From Sophora flavescens (lineage: Eukaryota; Streptophyta; Magnoliopsida; Fabales; Fabaceae): a stretch of DNA of 64,000 nt. The DNA is taken from the NCBI GenBank assembly GCA_030762895.1, contig CM061062.1, positions 134,833,104 through 134,897,103 of the forward strand, written 5' to 3'. The position numbers and the translations under genes are program-made. The notes beneath the pieces are model-generated. The model was not told the origin of the DNA. It ran no database searches and worked only from the letters and a program-made list of their open reading frames with translations. The stretch's first letter is position 1. Every line of letters starts with the position of its first letter. Shown here piece after piece: positions 1-9,754 of this stretch.

Positions 1-744
1 CCCTATTTTATAATTGAGGCCGAAAATGAGTATAAAAGTGGTTTTCATGTTTTGTTGTTTTGTTTGAAAGTTAGTACTTGATTTAAGTTCTATAGTACTT
101 GTATAGCTTAAATCCAAGAGCTTAGGTTCAGGAAAAATCCCTAGCCTAATTTTCTCTGTGAGACCGAAATTCAATTAAATAGGGCTTGGAATATTTTATT
201 CATGTTTTCAAGTCATAGCAATGTATCTAGGCTACCTAGGACCTAAGTAATTAGTATCCAAAAGCTTAGGTTGAGAAAAGAACTCTAACCCTCATTTGGA
301 TGAGTTGGCCGAACCTAGTACCATATGTCCATATTTAGATTTGTTGATTCATTTGTTTTATTGTTGATTTGGTTGAAGGTGGTTTTGTTAACTCGTGGCG
401 GGATAACGAGGATCGTCGTTTTCGTGTTTCCGGTGATAACTCAGGTGGGGGAAAGAATCATCCTATCGTCGGAATCGATAAGTAGTATATTCTATAATAA
501 TTGTGTAGGGTGACTTAAAACCTACTAGTAGTCGAGTAATCGACAAGACCAAAATCCCATTGGAAACCTTTTCTGTAAAACCAATGGTGATTCGGGGATT
601 GTAGGTTTATCGACATTAAGCTGATTTTAAGTATTTGAGGATGTTTGATTTTATGTTATCAAATTTACTGTGATACGCTGGTTGAGGTATTCCATCTGCA
701 TGTGACATATTATTGCGGTGTTTGAATATTTATGATATTGAGGA

Positions 745-880
745 TGTTCGATGGTCCGTCACGTAGTGATGGTTGTCATGGCCAGGCCGTGACAGGTTCT
801 GTTTTGTAGAATTCTTGCCTTTGTTGTCAGTCACGACCGTGATGGCTATCACGGCCAGGCCGTGACAGAGTCTGACTTTG
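745..880. repeat. Palindromic CACGGCCGTGA-type repeat, two copies
   Basis: Two copies, about 75 bp apart, of a unit made of GTCACGACCGTGA / CACGGCCAGGCCGTGACAG half-palindromes lie inside the Tekay-like LTR. The same motif recurs at 2303-2556, 7576-7612, 37911-38085 and 58886-59006 in other transposon types. Confidence 0.8.
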
Positions 881-1327
881 TTATTTATTTGGTTGGACCA
901 TTATGAGTTGGTTGTGATAAATTGCCTTATATGATATTGAGATATTTGAATATTCTGTTGATTAATGTGTTATGCATGATTTGCCTGGGTTTAATATTGT
1001 GCTTAGCTGATTTTTAAGTAAGGATATTTTTTGTTTAGGAGATAATTGTTTGGGTGAGAGAATAAAGGTAATTTAGAGGTGCCAAGCCTAATTAAGTGGT
1101 TTTATCTATGAGGAAAAAGGTGTTGAGACTTTGATGGAAGGTTGAGGCAATGGGTTGTTATTGATATAATTTAGGGAGATTCATTTATAGATGTATTGTT
1201 ATTCACAACTGTGTGAGTGGAACACACGAGGTCAGGATAGCCTATTTTGGGATATCAGATATTGCGGGTGAGTGCCCTACGGATGTGGATGCCGAGGTAG
1301 ACTACCGTAATATTCTTTTAGTTCTTG

Positions 1328-1478
1328 AAACGTTCGCATATTCTTGGCACTGGACCGTTCTGGATTGATACTCCTTGACGCGTTCGCATATTCTTGGTAC
1401 TGGACCGTTTTGGACTAACACTCGCTTAGTCGTTGACGCGTTCGAAAGTTATTGGCACTGGACGATTTCAGACTACTA
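1328..1478. repeat. Minisatellite in the LTR, about 55-bp unit, three copies
   Basis: A unit beginning GCGTTCGCATATTCTTGG and containing CACTGGACCGTTCTGGA recurs three times with small changes. It lies just upstream of the 'AAAGTCTTAGTTGCAGGG' block, the position where the other Tekay-like LTRs in the window carry different minisatellites. Confidence 0.8.
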
Positions 1479-2226
1479 ACTAATGTGACAGGAGTAAAGA
1501 TGGCCACATCAGTATAAAGTCTTAGTTGCAGGGACTGAGGGTAGAGGATGATATAGTGAATTGAGGATGATTGTTGATTTTGAGTGATGTGTGTCTGTGG
1601 CTATTATTATATTATGTGCTATGTATTCTGTTCCGCTTTTGATGATAGAACTGTTTCTTATCCCCTGTATCTTTCGGTATGTTTTATTTTATCTTTTATG
1701 GGACCGTACTTGAAGACCCTGTGGCTGAGCTGAACGAAGAGGGGTGGATGGAACTCCCTATGAACCGGAAGCCGGAGGTCGAGTCGTGACCCATGGTGAT
1801 TAGGGTCTAGTTAGTCTATGGCCAGTGCGTCTCGTGAGACGTTTTATATTTCCCGCTAAGCACAACTTTTGTTTAAGTATATGCTTGTGAGGGATCCTAC
1901 TAAGAGGATACCCTCAACAGTGTTTTGGTAATGTAATAAATAAACATGTGTGTATTTATATATTACAACCTTGGTGTGTGTAATTTGCAAAAGTTATATG
2001 ATTGTTTAAGTAAAGTTTTAATTTTTATGTATTTTCAAAGATAAGCGCGCAATTAAGAAAATAAATAATAAGGTTCTAATTTAATAATACAATGGGGCAC
2101 AACGGGGTATCTCACATAGCAAGCTTGATTAACAAAAGTATAAAAAAAAGAAGAAGTAGCTGTAATCCTAATTTTGCCTATGGGTATCTGTCAAAAAAAG
2201 TCTCCTATTTTCGAGCCTCAAGGTCC

Positions 2227-2234
2227 TATTTATA
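2227..2234 (-). promoter_or_regulatory. TATA box of the gypsy LTR
   Basis: TATAAATA reads on the minus strand (TTATAAATAGG in context), between the palindromic repeats and the LTR's downstream part, as expected for the U3/R border of a plant LTR. Confidence 0.4.
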
Positions 2235-2302
2235 AGGTAGGGTAACTTGAATCTCAAGCCAATATAAAAATCAGATCAAATCAGTTTCTATGTATCCATA
2301 TA

Positions 2303-2556
2303 TTGCGTGTCACGGCCGTGACGCCGTGACGGATTCTGCCTTGGAGGTTGCTTCACTGGTTGGTCTGTCACGGTCGTGACCACCATCATGGCCTAGCCGT
2401 GATCAATTCTGCCTGTGAGGGTCTGGCTCAGTTGACATGTCACGACCGTGATGGGCATCAGGGCCTGGCCGTGACCAACTCTGACTTTTCCATTCTTTCT
2501 TTTCAGCTTTACTCGATCATGACCGTGATGGCCATCACGGCTAGGCCGTGATCTGT
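2303..2556. repeat. Palindromic CACGG repeat, four copies
   Basis: Four diverged copies, about 70 bp apart, of GTCACGGCCGTGA...ATCACGGCCTAGCCGTGA separated by 'AATTCTGCCT'-like spacers. The ORF at 2348-2551 is a translation of this repeat, not a gene. It lies upstream of the minus-strand TATAAATA box, so it would be in the U3 of this LTR. Confidence 0.8.
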
Positions 2557-2785
2557 TATGTTTGGCTCATTTTCCTTACTTTTGAAGCTCCGTCTTCATG
2601 CAAGCTCAATCATGGTTAATCTTGAGCATTTTAATCCTCAATTCCTGCACATAAACACCACAAAACAGCCTTACCCGTTCCAAGGTAAAAACTAACAAAA
2701 ATCAAATTAAATATGCCTAAACAATATGAAAATGCATGCAAAATGTCAATGAAATATGAGGTGAAATCACACTCATCAGTGTGAC

Positions 2786-3130
2786 AGCTAAAGTGTCTCA
2801 TATTTCTTTAGCAGAGTCACAAGCACATACCATTTCAAACTCCTCAGGACTAAGAGCACAAATGATGTTATATCTAGCTTTGTGGTTCAGCTCCCATTTT
2901 GTCTTTTCTGCAGTAGTCCACTGAGCTTTTTGCATGTCAGTGTCATCGTCATTCTTGGGAATGAATGGACCATCTGTAATGACATCCCAGAGATCAGTGT
3001 TTGTAGATAGAATGAACCACTGAAGTCTATATTTCCAGTAGTTGTAGTTTTCTCCATTGAAGTAAGGAGGTCTGGTTAGGGAAGCTCCTTCAGTCTGGTG
3101 ACTTCCACTTGAACTAGCTCCAGCAGTCAT
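2786..3130 (-). pseudogene. Copia E gag, N-terminal fragment
   Basis: The reading frame from the ATG at 3130 gives about 110 residues of copia Gag. Hallmarks are RPPYFNGENYNYWKYRLQWF near residues 20-40, DLWDVI near 47, WELNHKARYNIICAL near 78-92 and a C-terminal DSAKEI. This is the N-terminal gag region (DUF4219/UBN2-like) that forms the particle shell. The same protein is seen in copia B (27719-28712) and copia A (52843-53150). It is cut at about residue 115 by the neighbouring gypsy LTR, so it cannot make a functional Gag. Confidence 0.85.
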
Positions 3131-3186
3131 GTCTATTCTTCAGGATCTTTTACCTGACACTGTTAGATGCTCAACCCAGAGGATGA

Positions 3187-3200
3187 GCTCTAATACCAAC
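3187..3200 (-). promoter_or_regulatory. Primer-binding site of copia E
   Basis: Minus strand reads GTTGGTATTAGAGC directly after the LTR end. This matches the initiator-Met tRNA 3' end complement (TGGTATCAGAGC) with one change. Confidence 0.8.
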
Positions 3201-4524
3201 TAAAATAGACAACTATAAACACGAGAAGAGGGGGTTGAATTGTGTTTATCAAAATTTAAACAAAGTTGAAAACTTTTCGCATACAGAAGCTTGGTTCAGA
3301 CGAGTGGAAAGATACAGGACAGACAGGTGACCTGTCAGATGAAATTTTAACTGTGACTTAGGCAAACACACCACTGGATAAACGGATAATAAAATTAAAG
3401 CAACTAAAGAGTTTATAAGGAAAGAGAGATTGACACAGTTATTTATCCTTGTTCACTCGTTAAAGCAAAGAGCTACGTCCAATCCTTGGCAGCACCAAGT
3501 TTTATCCACTATAACTGATCAGGTTACAGACTCCAAGTATTGTTTGCACACCTAGCCTCTTCAGGCTCCAAGATAAGTATTCTTTGCACACCTAGCCTCT
3601 TCAGGCTCTCTCAGATTTGTTTGAGAAATTTGGTTTGTAATAAATACAACTTCAGATAGACAGATCTTTCACTAACACTTTATGTGGTTTAAATGTAAAG
3701 CTTAGGAAAGTCTGCGTAATAACTTCAAATGATTGAAGAATATAGAATGAAGATATTAATGCGCAGAGTAATGGCTCTTTAATGCTATATGTATTATCTA
3801 TGTCTTCATCTTCAATGACTTCTGTATTTATAGTCTTCAAGCATTTAAGATCCGTTATAGACATTCCCTCAAATGTTGTTTTCAAGCAGAACTTCATTAA
3901 ATGCAATAGAGTCATTTTGGGCAGCCATTAATGCAATAGTAATGTTGGTTGTACTCTAACTTGAAGGATCATGACTTTATGCATCGTGAAACAGCCATAT
4001 CAGAGTTGTGCAGAGAGCTTTTTGTACTTTGCTAAGTACAATTCACTTTTCGTGCAAGGATCAGCGGTACTAGGGAATAAAGCACGTTGGAAGCATTCTT
4101 TAACTGGCCTTTGGTTCTGATATCCGAGGTTGCTTGAGAGAGTAACTTCTGACTTTTCTTGATAAGCGTGAGACTAAGTAGGAGAGATGGCTTCAAGTCT
4201 CTTTCTGATGGGACCGCCAACAAAAGCTTGTTTGGTCCTTGATTCTTCAACAAGTAACCTCAGACAAGTGTAGGAACTCGTGGGGAGACAGGTTGAAGAC
4301 GTATCTTGAAAGAAGTCAATAATCCTAGTCAGCAGACAGGTTGACTTTTGCTTATCTATACAGGTAGTCACCTATATGAGCAGACATATGATTCTTACTA
4401 TTTTAATCTGCACACTAGATAGACAGGTTAGCAACCAATATGAAGGTTAATTAAATCATTAACCAATGTTTAGTTCTCATCAAAACTTGGGGAAATGCAC
4501 ATTAGACATTTTAGAGACTTAACA
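3201..4524 (-). repeat. Copia E 5' LTR (1324 bp)
   Basis: Reads TGTTAAGTC... to ...CTATTTTA on the minus strand, with the family's AATTCAACCCCC stretch near the 3' end at about 3225-3240. It contains two copies of a GAAGAGGCTAGGTGTGCAAA unit (minus strand, 3540-3605), also seen in the LTRs of copia B and D. ORFs at 3652-3915, 4032-4253 and 4174-4371 fall inside it and are not genes. Confidence 0.8.
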
Positions 4525-4529
4525 GGTCC

Positions 4530-4911
4530 TTTGGATCAAATTAAAATCCACTGCCCAGGATAGCGCTTGTAGGTGATGAGATAAGTTGAAGTTGATGCAA
4601 TTAAAGAGCAAGAAGAATCCTAGAAGACAATTTTGGGCTCACCCTAATAGAAAGGTATATGAATTACCTATATTTGATTTAGTAAAATCAAAACAAATGG
4701 CTCCAATAGAGTTTTTTCTTTAAATATATGTATAACCTTTCTCCATCATTTCCATCTATCCCATAGGGTTTTTTTTAAAGTAATTTTGTTTCATGTCATA
4801 GCTTCATAAGATAAGAGTTATGATGGAGACTATAGCCTCCTTGAGAGGTTGTAATGCTGTTTTAAGGAATAAAAGTCTTTTGCCCCATTTTGCGTTCACT
4901 TTCTCTATCCC
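4530..4911. other. Intergenic, no recognised feature
   Basis: AT-rich sequence between copia E and the Tork-like copia. I see no coding signal, repeat unit or RNA gene in it. Confidence 0.5.
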
Positions 4912-4916
4912 CTACC

Positions 4917-5377
4917 TATGAACGGTAAATCCACTTTTGGCTTTGGTAAAAAGTCAAAATATTGGTTGGTAGTTGGATGGTAAATTGAATGAAGTTAGTT
5001 GGAAGATAAAAATTAAATGTAAAGCTTGCAAAGGTTCTCTATAAATAGAGACCTCATTTGCACTTCCATGGCATCCTAACTAAGAGGAAACTTAGAGTGA
5101 GTGAGAGAGAAAAAATTCAGAGAGAGATAGCTTCTCCTGTAAGGTTTCTCCATGTGTGTATTCTCCTATATTCAAGAGATGGTGTTATTGTTCTCTCCTT
5201 GTATTTAGAGAGAGGTCTTGTAATCTCTTCCACTTAGTGAAAATCCTTTAACTCTTGCCCCATGGTTTTTACCTTATTTGTTGAGGGTTTTCCACATAAG
5301 TATTATGTGTCCAATTCCTCTTTTCTCATTCCTTATTTTAGCCGTGTTATATCATTCTGTCACTATGGTACCCAATA
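4917..5377 (+). repeat. Tork-like copia 5' LTR (461 bp)
   Basis: Starts TATGAACGG (the 3' copy has TGTGAACGG, so the first G has mutated) and ends GGTACCCAATA. Contains TATAAATA at 5040-5047. It is the empty-site reference for the MITE in the 3' LTR. Confidence 0.9.
5040..5047 (+). promoter_or_regulatory. TATA box in Tork-like LTR
   Basis: TCTCTATAAATAGAGACC; the same box is present in the 3' LTR at 11712-11719. Confidence 0.6.
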
Positions 5378-5378
5378 G

Positions 5379-5391
5379 TGGTATTAGAGCC
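5379..5391 (+). promoter_or_regulatory. Primer-binding site of the Tork-like copia
   Basis: TGGTATTAGAGCC follows the LTR end after one base. It resembles the initiator-Met tRNA complement TGGTATCAGAGCC with one change. Confidence 0.8.
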
Positions 5392-5701
5392 ATTGGTTCG
5401 TGGTCATTATTCCATTGCAGCAAATTGATAAGGTACCGGATTCATAAGAAAATTCTTAGTATGCTATGTGGTTGCAGTATCATCTGATCTTCCACATCAT
5501 AAAAGAATTATTCATGTTGCTGGAAATAAAGTGTGAAAGTGCATGTCTAGGAAAGTTCTGGCTAGGAAAGACTTGGTATTTAAGTGTGTTTATTAGTGAC
5601 CCATCTCTCTTTACTGGGAACTTAATTAATGTACTATTTATGGGCTAAAGTCACTGTTCCAATATATGGTACTGTTCTCGGGAGTAATTTGGTATAACAC
5701 C

Positions 5702-6596
5702 ATGGCAGCAAAATTTGAGATCGAGAAGTTCAATTGGAGCAATTTCTCCCTCTGGAAATTGAAGATAAGGTCAGTTCTGAGGAAGGATAATTGCCTAGAC
5801 GCAATTGATGGTAGACCTTCAGATATCACTGATCAAAAGTGGAAAGAGATGGATGACAACACTGTTGCCAATTTACACCTAGGAATGGCAGACTCAGTAT
5901 TGTCAAGTATTGCAGAAAAGAAGACCGCAAAGGAGATATGGGATGCTCTTATTAAATTGTATGAGGTCAAATCTCTTGACACAAGAATATTCTTAAAGAG
6001 GAGGCTCTACACTCTTCGAACGAGTGAATCCACGTCGGTGATGAATCACATCAACACTCTAAATATGTTATTTCCTTAGCTCACAATGTCAGATTTCAAA
6101 ATAGCAGAAAATGAACGTGCAGAACTTCTACTTCAAAGTTTATCAGATTCGTATGATCAACTCATCATCAACATCACAAATAACAATGTTGCTGACTCTT
6201 TTCACTTTGATGCTGTTGCTGATGCTATTCTTGAAGAAGAACCCAGGCACAAAAATAAAGACGAAAGGTCAGAAATTTCAAAGCAAGCAGAGACATTAGC
6301 GGTGGCAAGAGGTAGATTAATGGAACGTGGCTCCAGTGGAAGTCAAAATCATAGTAGATCAAAATCTCAAAGAATGAAGAATCTTAAATACTACAATTGT
6401 GGCAAGAGAGGGAACTTGAAGAAGGAGTGTTGGCATAACAAGAAGAATAGAGAGAAAACTTCTGAAGCACCACCATCTCAAGGATGTGTTGCAAGTACCT
6501 CGGATGATGGAAAAATCCTATATAGCGAAGCAGCGACCAATTCTAAAAGTGAAAAAAAACTCAATGATGTCTGGATAATGGATTCGAGCGTGACAT
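5702..6596 (+). pseudogene. Tork-like copia gag
   Basis: The frame opens at ATG 5702 (MAAKFEIEKFNW) and continues through an in-frame TAG near 6079 into the next open stretch (6086-6598), ending at the start of protease. Seen in order: an N-terminal gag domain with FSLWKLKIRSVL, KTAKEIWDALIKLY near residue 78, a UBN2-like RRLYTLR region, and a zinc knuckle KYYNCGKRGNLKKEC around 6388-6430. The knuckle has lost its first Cys and its His (consensus CX2CX4HX4C), so it should not bind zinc. This is Gag of a Tnt1-like element, packaging its RNA in cytoplasmic particles when intact. Confidence 0.88.
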
Positions 6597-7227
6597 GACA
6601 TATGACTCCACATTGAGATTGGTTTTGCACTTATGAGTCTGTCTCAGAAGAATCCGTGTTCGTGGGAAATGATCGTGCCTTAGAAATTGTTGGAGTTGGT
6701 GCTGTCAGATTAAAGATACATGATGGTACTGTTCGCAAAATACAAGGGGTACAACATGTGAAGAGATTGAATAAGAACTTATGTCCATTGGGTAATTAGA
6801 TTACCTCGAGTGTAAGATCCATACTGAAGGTGGGATCTTAAAAGTAATGAAAGACAATCTTGTGGTAATGAAAGCTGAGAAGATCACAAGTAATTTATAC
6901 ATGCTTTTGGGAGATATGTTTCAAAAGGAAAATGCATCAGTTGCAACAGTGAGCCAAGAAGAAACAACAAAGATGTGGCATCACAGACTAGGCCATATGT
7001 CGGAACGTGGGTTGAAAGTCCTTGCGGAACACAATCTCCTTCCTGGGCTCAAGACAATGAATTCACCTTTCTGTGAGCACTATGTGATGAGTAAGCATCA
7101 TAGATTGAAGTTTGGTAGAGTGACTACTAAAAGCAAACACATACTGGACTTGATCCATTCTGATGTGTGGGAATCACCGGAAATATCTCTAGGAGGATCA
7201 AAATATTATGTGTCATTCATTGATGAC
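6560..7227 (+). pseudogene. Tork-like copia protease and integrase N-terminus
   Basis: The protease site reads WIMDSSVT followed by TGA where DSG/DTG-A is expected, so the active site is damaged and truncated. Further downstream are the GAG-pre-integrase region (MWHHRLGHMSERGLKVL near 6973) and the integrase HHCC zinc region. The second half of that region reads CEHY instead of CEHC, another lost zinc ligand. The start of the catalytic core is DLIHSDVWESP (first Asp) and FIDD, where it is cut by a gypsy solo LTR. At least three in-frame stops lie between 6597 and 6840. Confidence 0.85.
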
Positions 7228-8469
7228 TGATCAACCTCCGGCTCATCTAGTTTTATGGATAGTATGATCGTGGTTTTGTGCTGATTATATCCCGTTTTTA
7301 CCCAAATTAGACTTGATTGTCTTTAAGCATCATTCTGAGTCGTTTAAGTATTTTTAGGTTAATTTAGCTGATTTAGAGTCGAATAAAGTACTTACTGTTA
7401 ATTCTTGTTTTCAGGTTAATAAAGTGAAGCAGTTTTGGATTCTTCGCCCCGCGAGAGGCTATTCGCCTCGCGAACCTGAAGCGTGATTGTGCCAGAAATT
7501 GCAAACCTTTCTGTCTCGCCCCGCGAATACTTGACTCGCCTCGCGTGTAATCCAACCATGGAAGACCGGAAGCCATCACGGCTTACCCGTGTTGAAGGTC
7601 ACGGCTGTGACAGTTTGGAATTTGAAGAGTCTCGCCTCGTGAATAAACAGTTCGCCTCGCGATAAAGCCAAACAATGAAGATTGTTCATAATATTCGCCT
7701 CGTGAAGGTGTGCTCGCCTCGCGAGCTCGCGAAATCCAGAATCTATATTTAAGTCTGTTTTAGGACAGAAGAGTGAGTTTTGGATCATCTTCTTCTTTTC
7801 TTTCCTTTCACAGTTGCGGCTGCAACAGTAGAATTAGGTTTAATGCTTTGTTTTTCCTTTGTAATGGAGAACTAGTCTCCTTTGATTAATCTGCTGTAAT
7901 CGGTTTCCACCGCACTTGAGGTTTTGTGATTCCTGAACTTAATGCTATTCTCTTTCAATACTTGTTCTGTATATTCTGTTTGCTTAATTCAGAATCGTAT
8001 AGGATTGGTATTGATTTGTTTCGATGATTGTATGTTCCTATACTTAATCGAGTTTGCTTAATTCGCGTGTGTTCAATCATGTTCGCTTAGTTCATGAGTG
8101 CTTCACCCCGTTTGCTTAATTCGGGAATAGGATCATATGTCTCGTAGTATTGATTTCGCTTGTTAATTGATGCTACAATCGAAAAGGGTTTAGAATCTGC
8201 TTAGGGCCTGGAATTTACATGGACCAATGATAGTGGGAAACCGAGAACAGTAGGTTAATTGCTTTAGTTTATTTGGTAATTAATTAGTTTGCATTGTCTT
8301 TCTGCTTTGTTTTCTTAATTCAATTCCAATCCAAAACCCCCCAAAAACTGACTTTTTCTGTTAACAACAACCCAAGAGTCCTTGTGAGACGATACTCGAG
8401 TTGTCGCTCCCTAAACTACATATTTTTACAAACCGCTCGCTTTTTGACGCGTGCGCTGCAGAGCGTTCA
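7228..8469 (+). mobile_element. Gypsy (Tat/Ogre-like) solo LTR in copia integrase
   Basis: The integrase frame stops after FIDD (7227) and resumes at YSRRLW (8474), so about 1.24 kb was inserted. The insert starts TGATCAACC and ends GCGTTCA, giving TG...CA ends. It has no coding content. Phrases such as ATTATATCCCGTTTTTACCC and a TTGTTTTCAGGTTAAT stretch resemble Tat/Ogre-type LTRs. The flanks (TGAC left, AAAC right) are at best a decayed target duplication. It carries several CGCCTCGCGAA-like motifs (7440-7730) and one CACGG palindrome (7576-7612). The ORFs inside it are not genes. Confidence 0.6.
7440..7735. repeat. Scattered TCGCCTCGCGA motif cluster
   Basis: About eight occurrences of (T)CGCC(T/C)CGCGA or TCGCCTCGTGAA occur within 300 bp of the solo LTR. 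This is a GC-rich CpG-dense patch in otherwise AT-rich DNA, with a CATCACGG/GTCACGGCTGTGAC palindrome in the middle. Confidence 0.6.
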
Positions 8470-8473
8470 AAAC

Positions 8474-9339
8474 TATTCCAGAAGATTATGGGTGTACCCA
8501 ATCAAGAATAAGTCAAATGTGTTTCCAATATTCAAGGAGTTCAAAGCACAAACAGAGCTTGAAACTGGGGAAAGAATTAAGTGTTTGAAGACAGACAATG
8601 GATGATAATATGTAGATGCCGATTTTTTGGCATTTTGCAAACAAGAGGATATTGTAATACAATTCACAGTTGCTCATACACCTCAACATAATGGTGTAGC
8701 AGAGCGGATGAACAGAACTCTCCTAGATAGAACAAGAGCCATGCTGAGAATAATGGGAGTGGCCAAATCTTTCTGGGAAGAACAATTAAAATTTCCTGTT
8801 ACGTGATAAATCGATCATCATCAAGAACAGTTGGTTTAAAGACACCAATGGATATGTGGAATGGAAAGCCAATTGATTATTCTTCTCTGCATGTACAACT
8901 CCCGAGAAAGAACAAAGTTGGATCCAAAATCCAAGAAATGTATATTCTTGGGGTATGCTGACAATGTTAGGGGGTATCGCCTGTGGGATCACACTGCCTG
9001 CAAGGTTATTGTTAGCAGGGATGTAGTCTTTGTAGAAAATGAACTGCAAAGTGAGAAGAAAAATGACAGCACTACCAATGAAACTACTACAGTTGAGATA
9101 TAAAGAAAGTCTGGAGAAGATGATTCTTCTGAGGCAGAACCACTGCATGAGGAACGAGTACCAGATAAGGCCGATAATACATAAGTTCGACGATCATCAC
9201 ATCAGATTAGAACACCGTCATAGCACTTAGACAATGTTATGGAAAACCACGATGCATATTGTCTACTAATAGAAGAAGGAGAGCCATCAACCTTTCAAGA
9301 GGCTGTAAGCAATTCAGATGCTTCTCTGTGGATGACAAC
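8474..9339 (+). pseudogene. Tork-like copia integrase core and C-terminus
   Basis: Continues the integrase interrupted at 7227: YSRRLWVYPIK, then IKCLKTDNG (second catalytic Asp) followed by stops, then HTPQHNGVAERMNRTL with the third acidic residue of the D,D35E triad. A frameshift follows SFWEE near 8780. The next open part (about 8900-9103) reads KSKKCIFLGYADNVRGYRLW and SRDVVFVEN, the conserved integrase C-terminal segment, and 9239-9339 (EPSTFQEAV) is the linker to reverse transcriptase. The frame is cut by the TRIM at 9340. Not functional. Confidence 0.85.
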
Positions 9340-9749
9340 TCTTAGATTTTGGACTTTAGGCCTAACTCAACCCCACAAAAATGGGTTAAAAGTTGAGGAT
9401 TGTCCAAGCTTTATAAGTACTACTTAGGTCATGTTTGTAGTCAATGTAGGACTCTCAACACACCTTCTCACGCTCGGAATTTGGACATCGGGCGTGGGTG
9501 ATCGGGTGGAATAAAAGGGATCTCAACAAAACCCCTCACGCCCAGGACTGGACATCTGTAGTGTGGACAATTGCGGCTAGAATAACAGAGACCGTGGCCC
9601 AATAACAGATCTAGGATAGACTCTGATACCATCTTAGGTTTTGGACTTTAGGCCCAACTCAACCCCACAAAAGCGGCTTATAAGGTGAGGATTGTCCAAG
9701 CTTTATAAGTACTACTTAGGTCATATTTTTAGTTGATGTAGGACTCTCA
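9340..9749 (-). mobile_element. TRIM element, complete, with target duplication
   Basis: Two 118-bp direct repeats (9340-9457 and 9632-9749) flank a short noncoding middle. On the minus strand the repeat starts TGAGAGTCCTACATC. The 5' repeat is followed by TGGTATCAGAGTC (plus-strand 9619-9631), a primer-binding site. The flanks ACAAC (9335-9339) and ACAAT (9750-9754) are a 5-bp target duplication with one change. Sequence and size match the widespread plant terminal-repeat retrotransposon in miniature (family knowledge). It depends on another element's enzymes. It sits in the copia linker between integrase and reverse transcriptase. Confidence 0.9.
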
Positions 9750-9754
9750 ACAAT

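Larger units (their letters stand above)
1..2114 (+). mobile_element. 3' part of a Tekay/Del-like Ty3-gypsy LTR
   Basis: By eye this stretch follows the same order of motifs as the LTRs at 40668-43435 (same strand) and 21923-25611 (opposite strand): a GATAACTCAGGTGGGGG block near 435, ATCGATAAGTAGTA near 475, a tandem-repeat zone, TTTTGATGATAGAACTG near 1638, and a terminal block ending TATCTCA at 2114 where the other copies end TGTCTCA. The 5' end lies outside the window. No TGGTATCAGAGC primer-binding site follows the end, so it is a solo LTR or a 3' LTR; the other target duplication cannot be seen. The short ORF at 325-513 falls in this noncoding LTR and is not a gene. Assignment to Tekay/Del chromoviruses is inferred from the related element at 33935-40667. 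Confidence 0.75.
2115..2780 (-). mobile_element. Gypsy (Tat/Athila-like) LTR fragment
   Basis: On the minus strand a long-terminal-repeat-like sequence begins TGATGAGTGTGATTTCACC at 2780 and runs left to the end of the neighbouring Tekay LTR. It contains a TTTATGTGCAGGAATTGAGG stretch typical of Tat/Athila-type LTRs (family knowledge) and a TATAAATA box at 2227-2234 downstream of the palindromic repeats. It interrupts the gag of the copia at 2786-4524 exactly after GTCACAC, so GTGTG at 2781-2785 is a candidate right target duplication. The left end is missing, probably removed or displaced by the Tekay LTR. Type assignment is tentative. Confidence 0.5.
2786..4524 (-). mobile_element. Copia 'E' (SIRE-like): 5' LTR, PBS and start of gag
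   Basis: Minus-strand 5' end of a Ty1-copia element. Its LTR runs 4524 to 3201, starting TGTTAAGTCTCTAAAATG, identical to the start of copia B's LTR at 26558. The PBS is at 3187-3200 and gag starts at 3130. The copy is cut in gag by the gypsy LTR at 2115-2780 and the rest lies outside the window or is lost. GGTCC at 4525-4529 would be the right target duplication; its partner is not visible. Confidence 0.8.
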
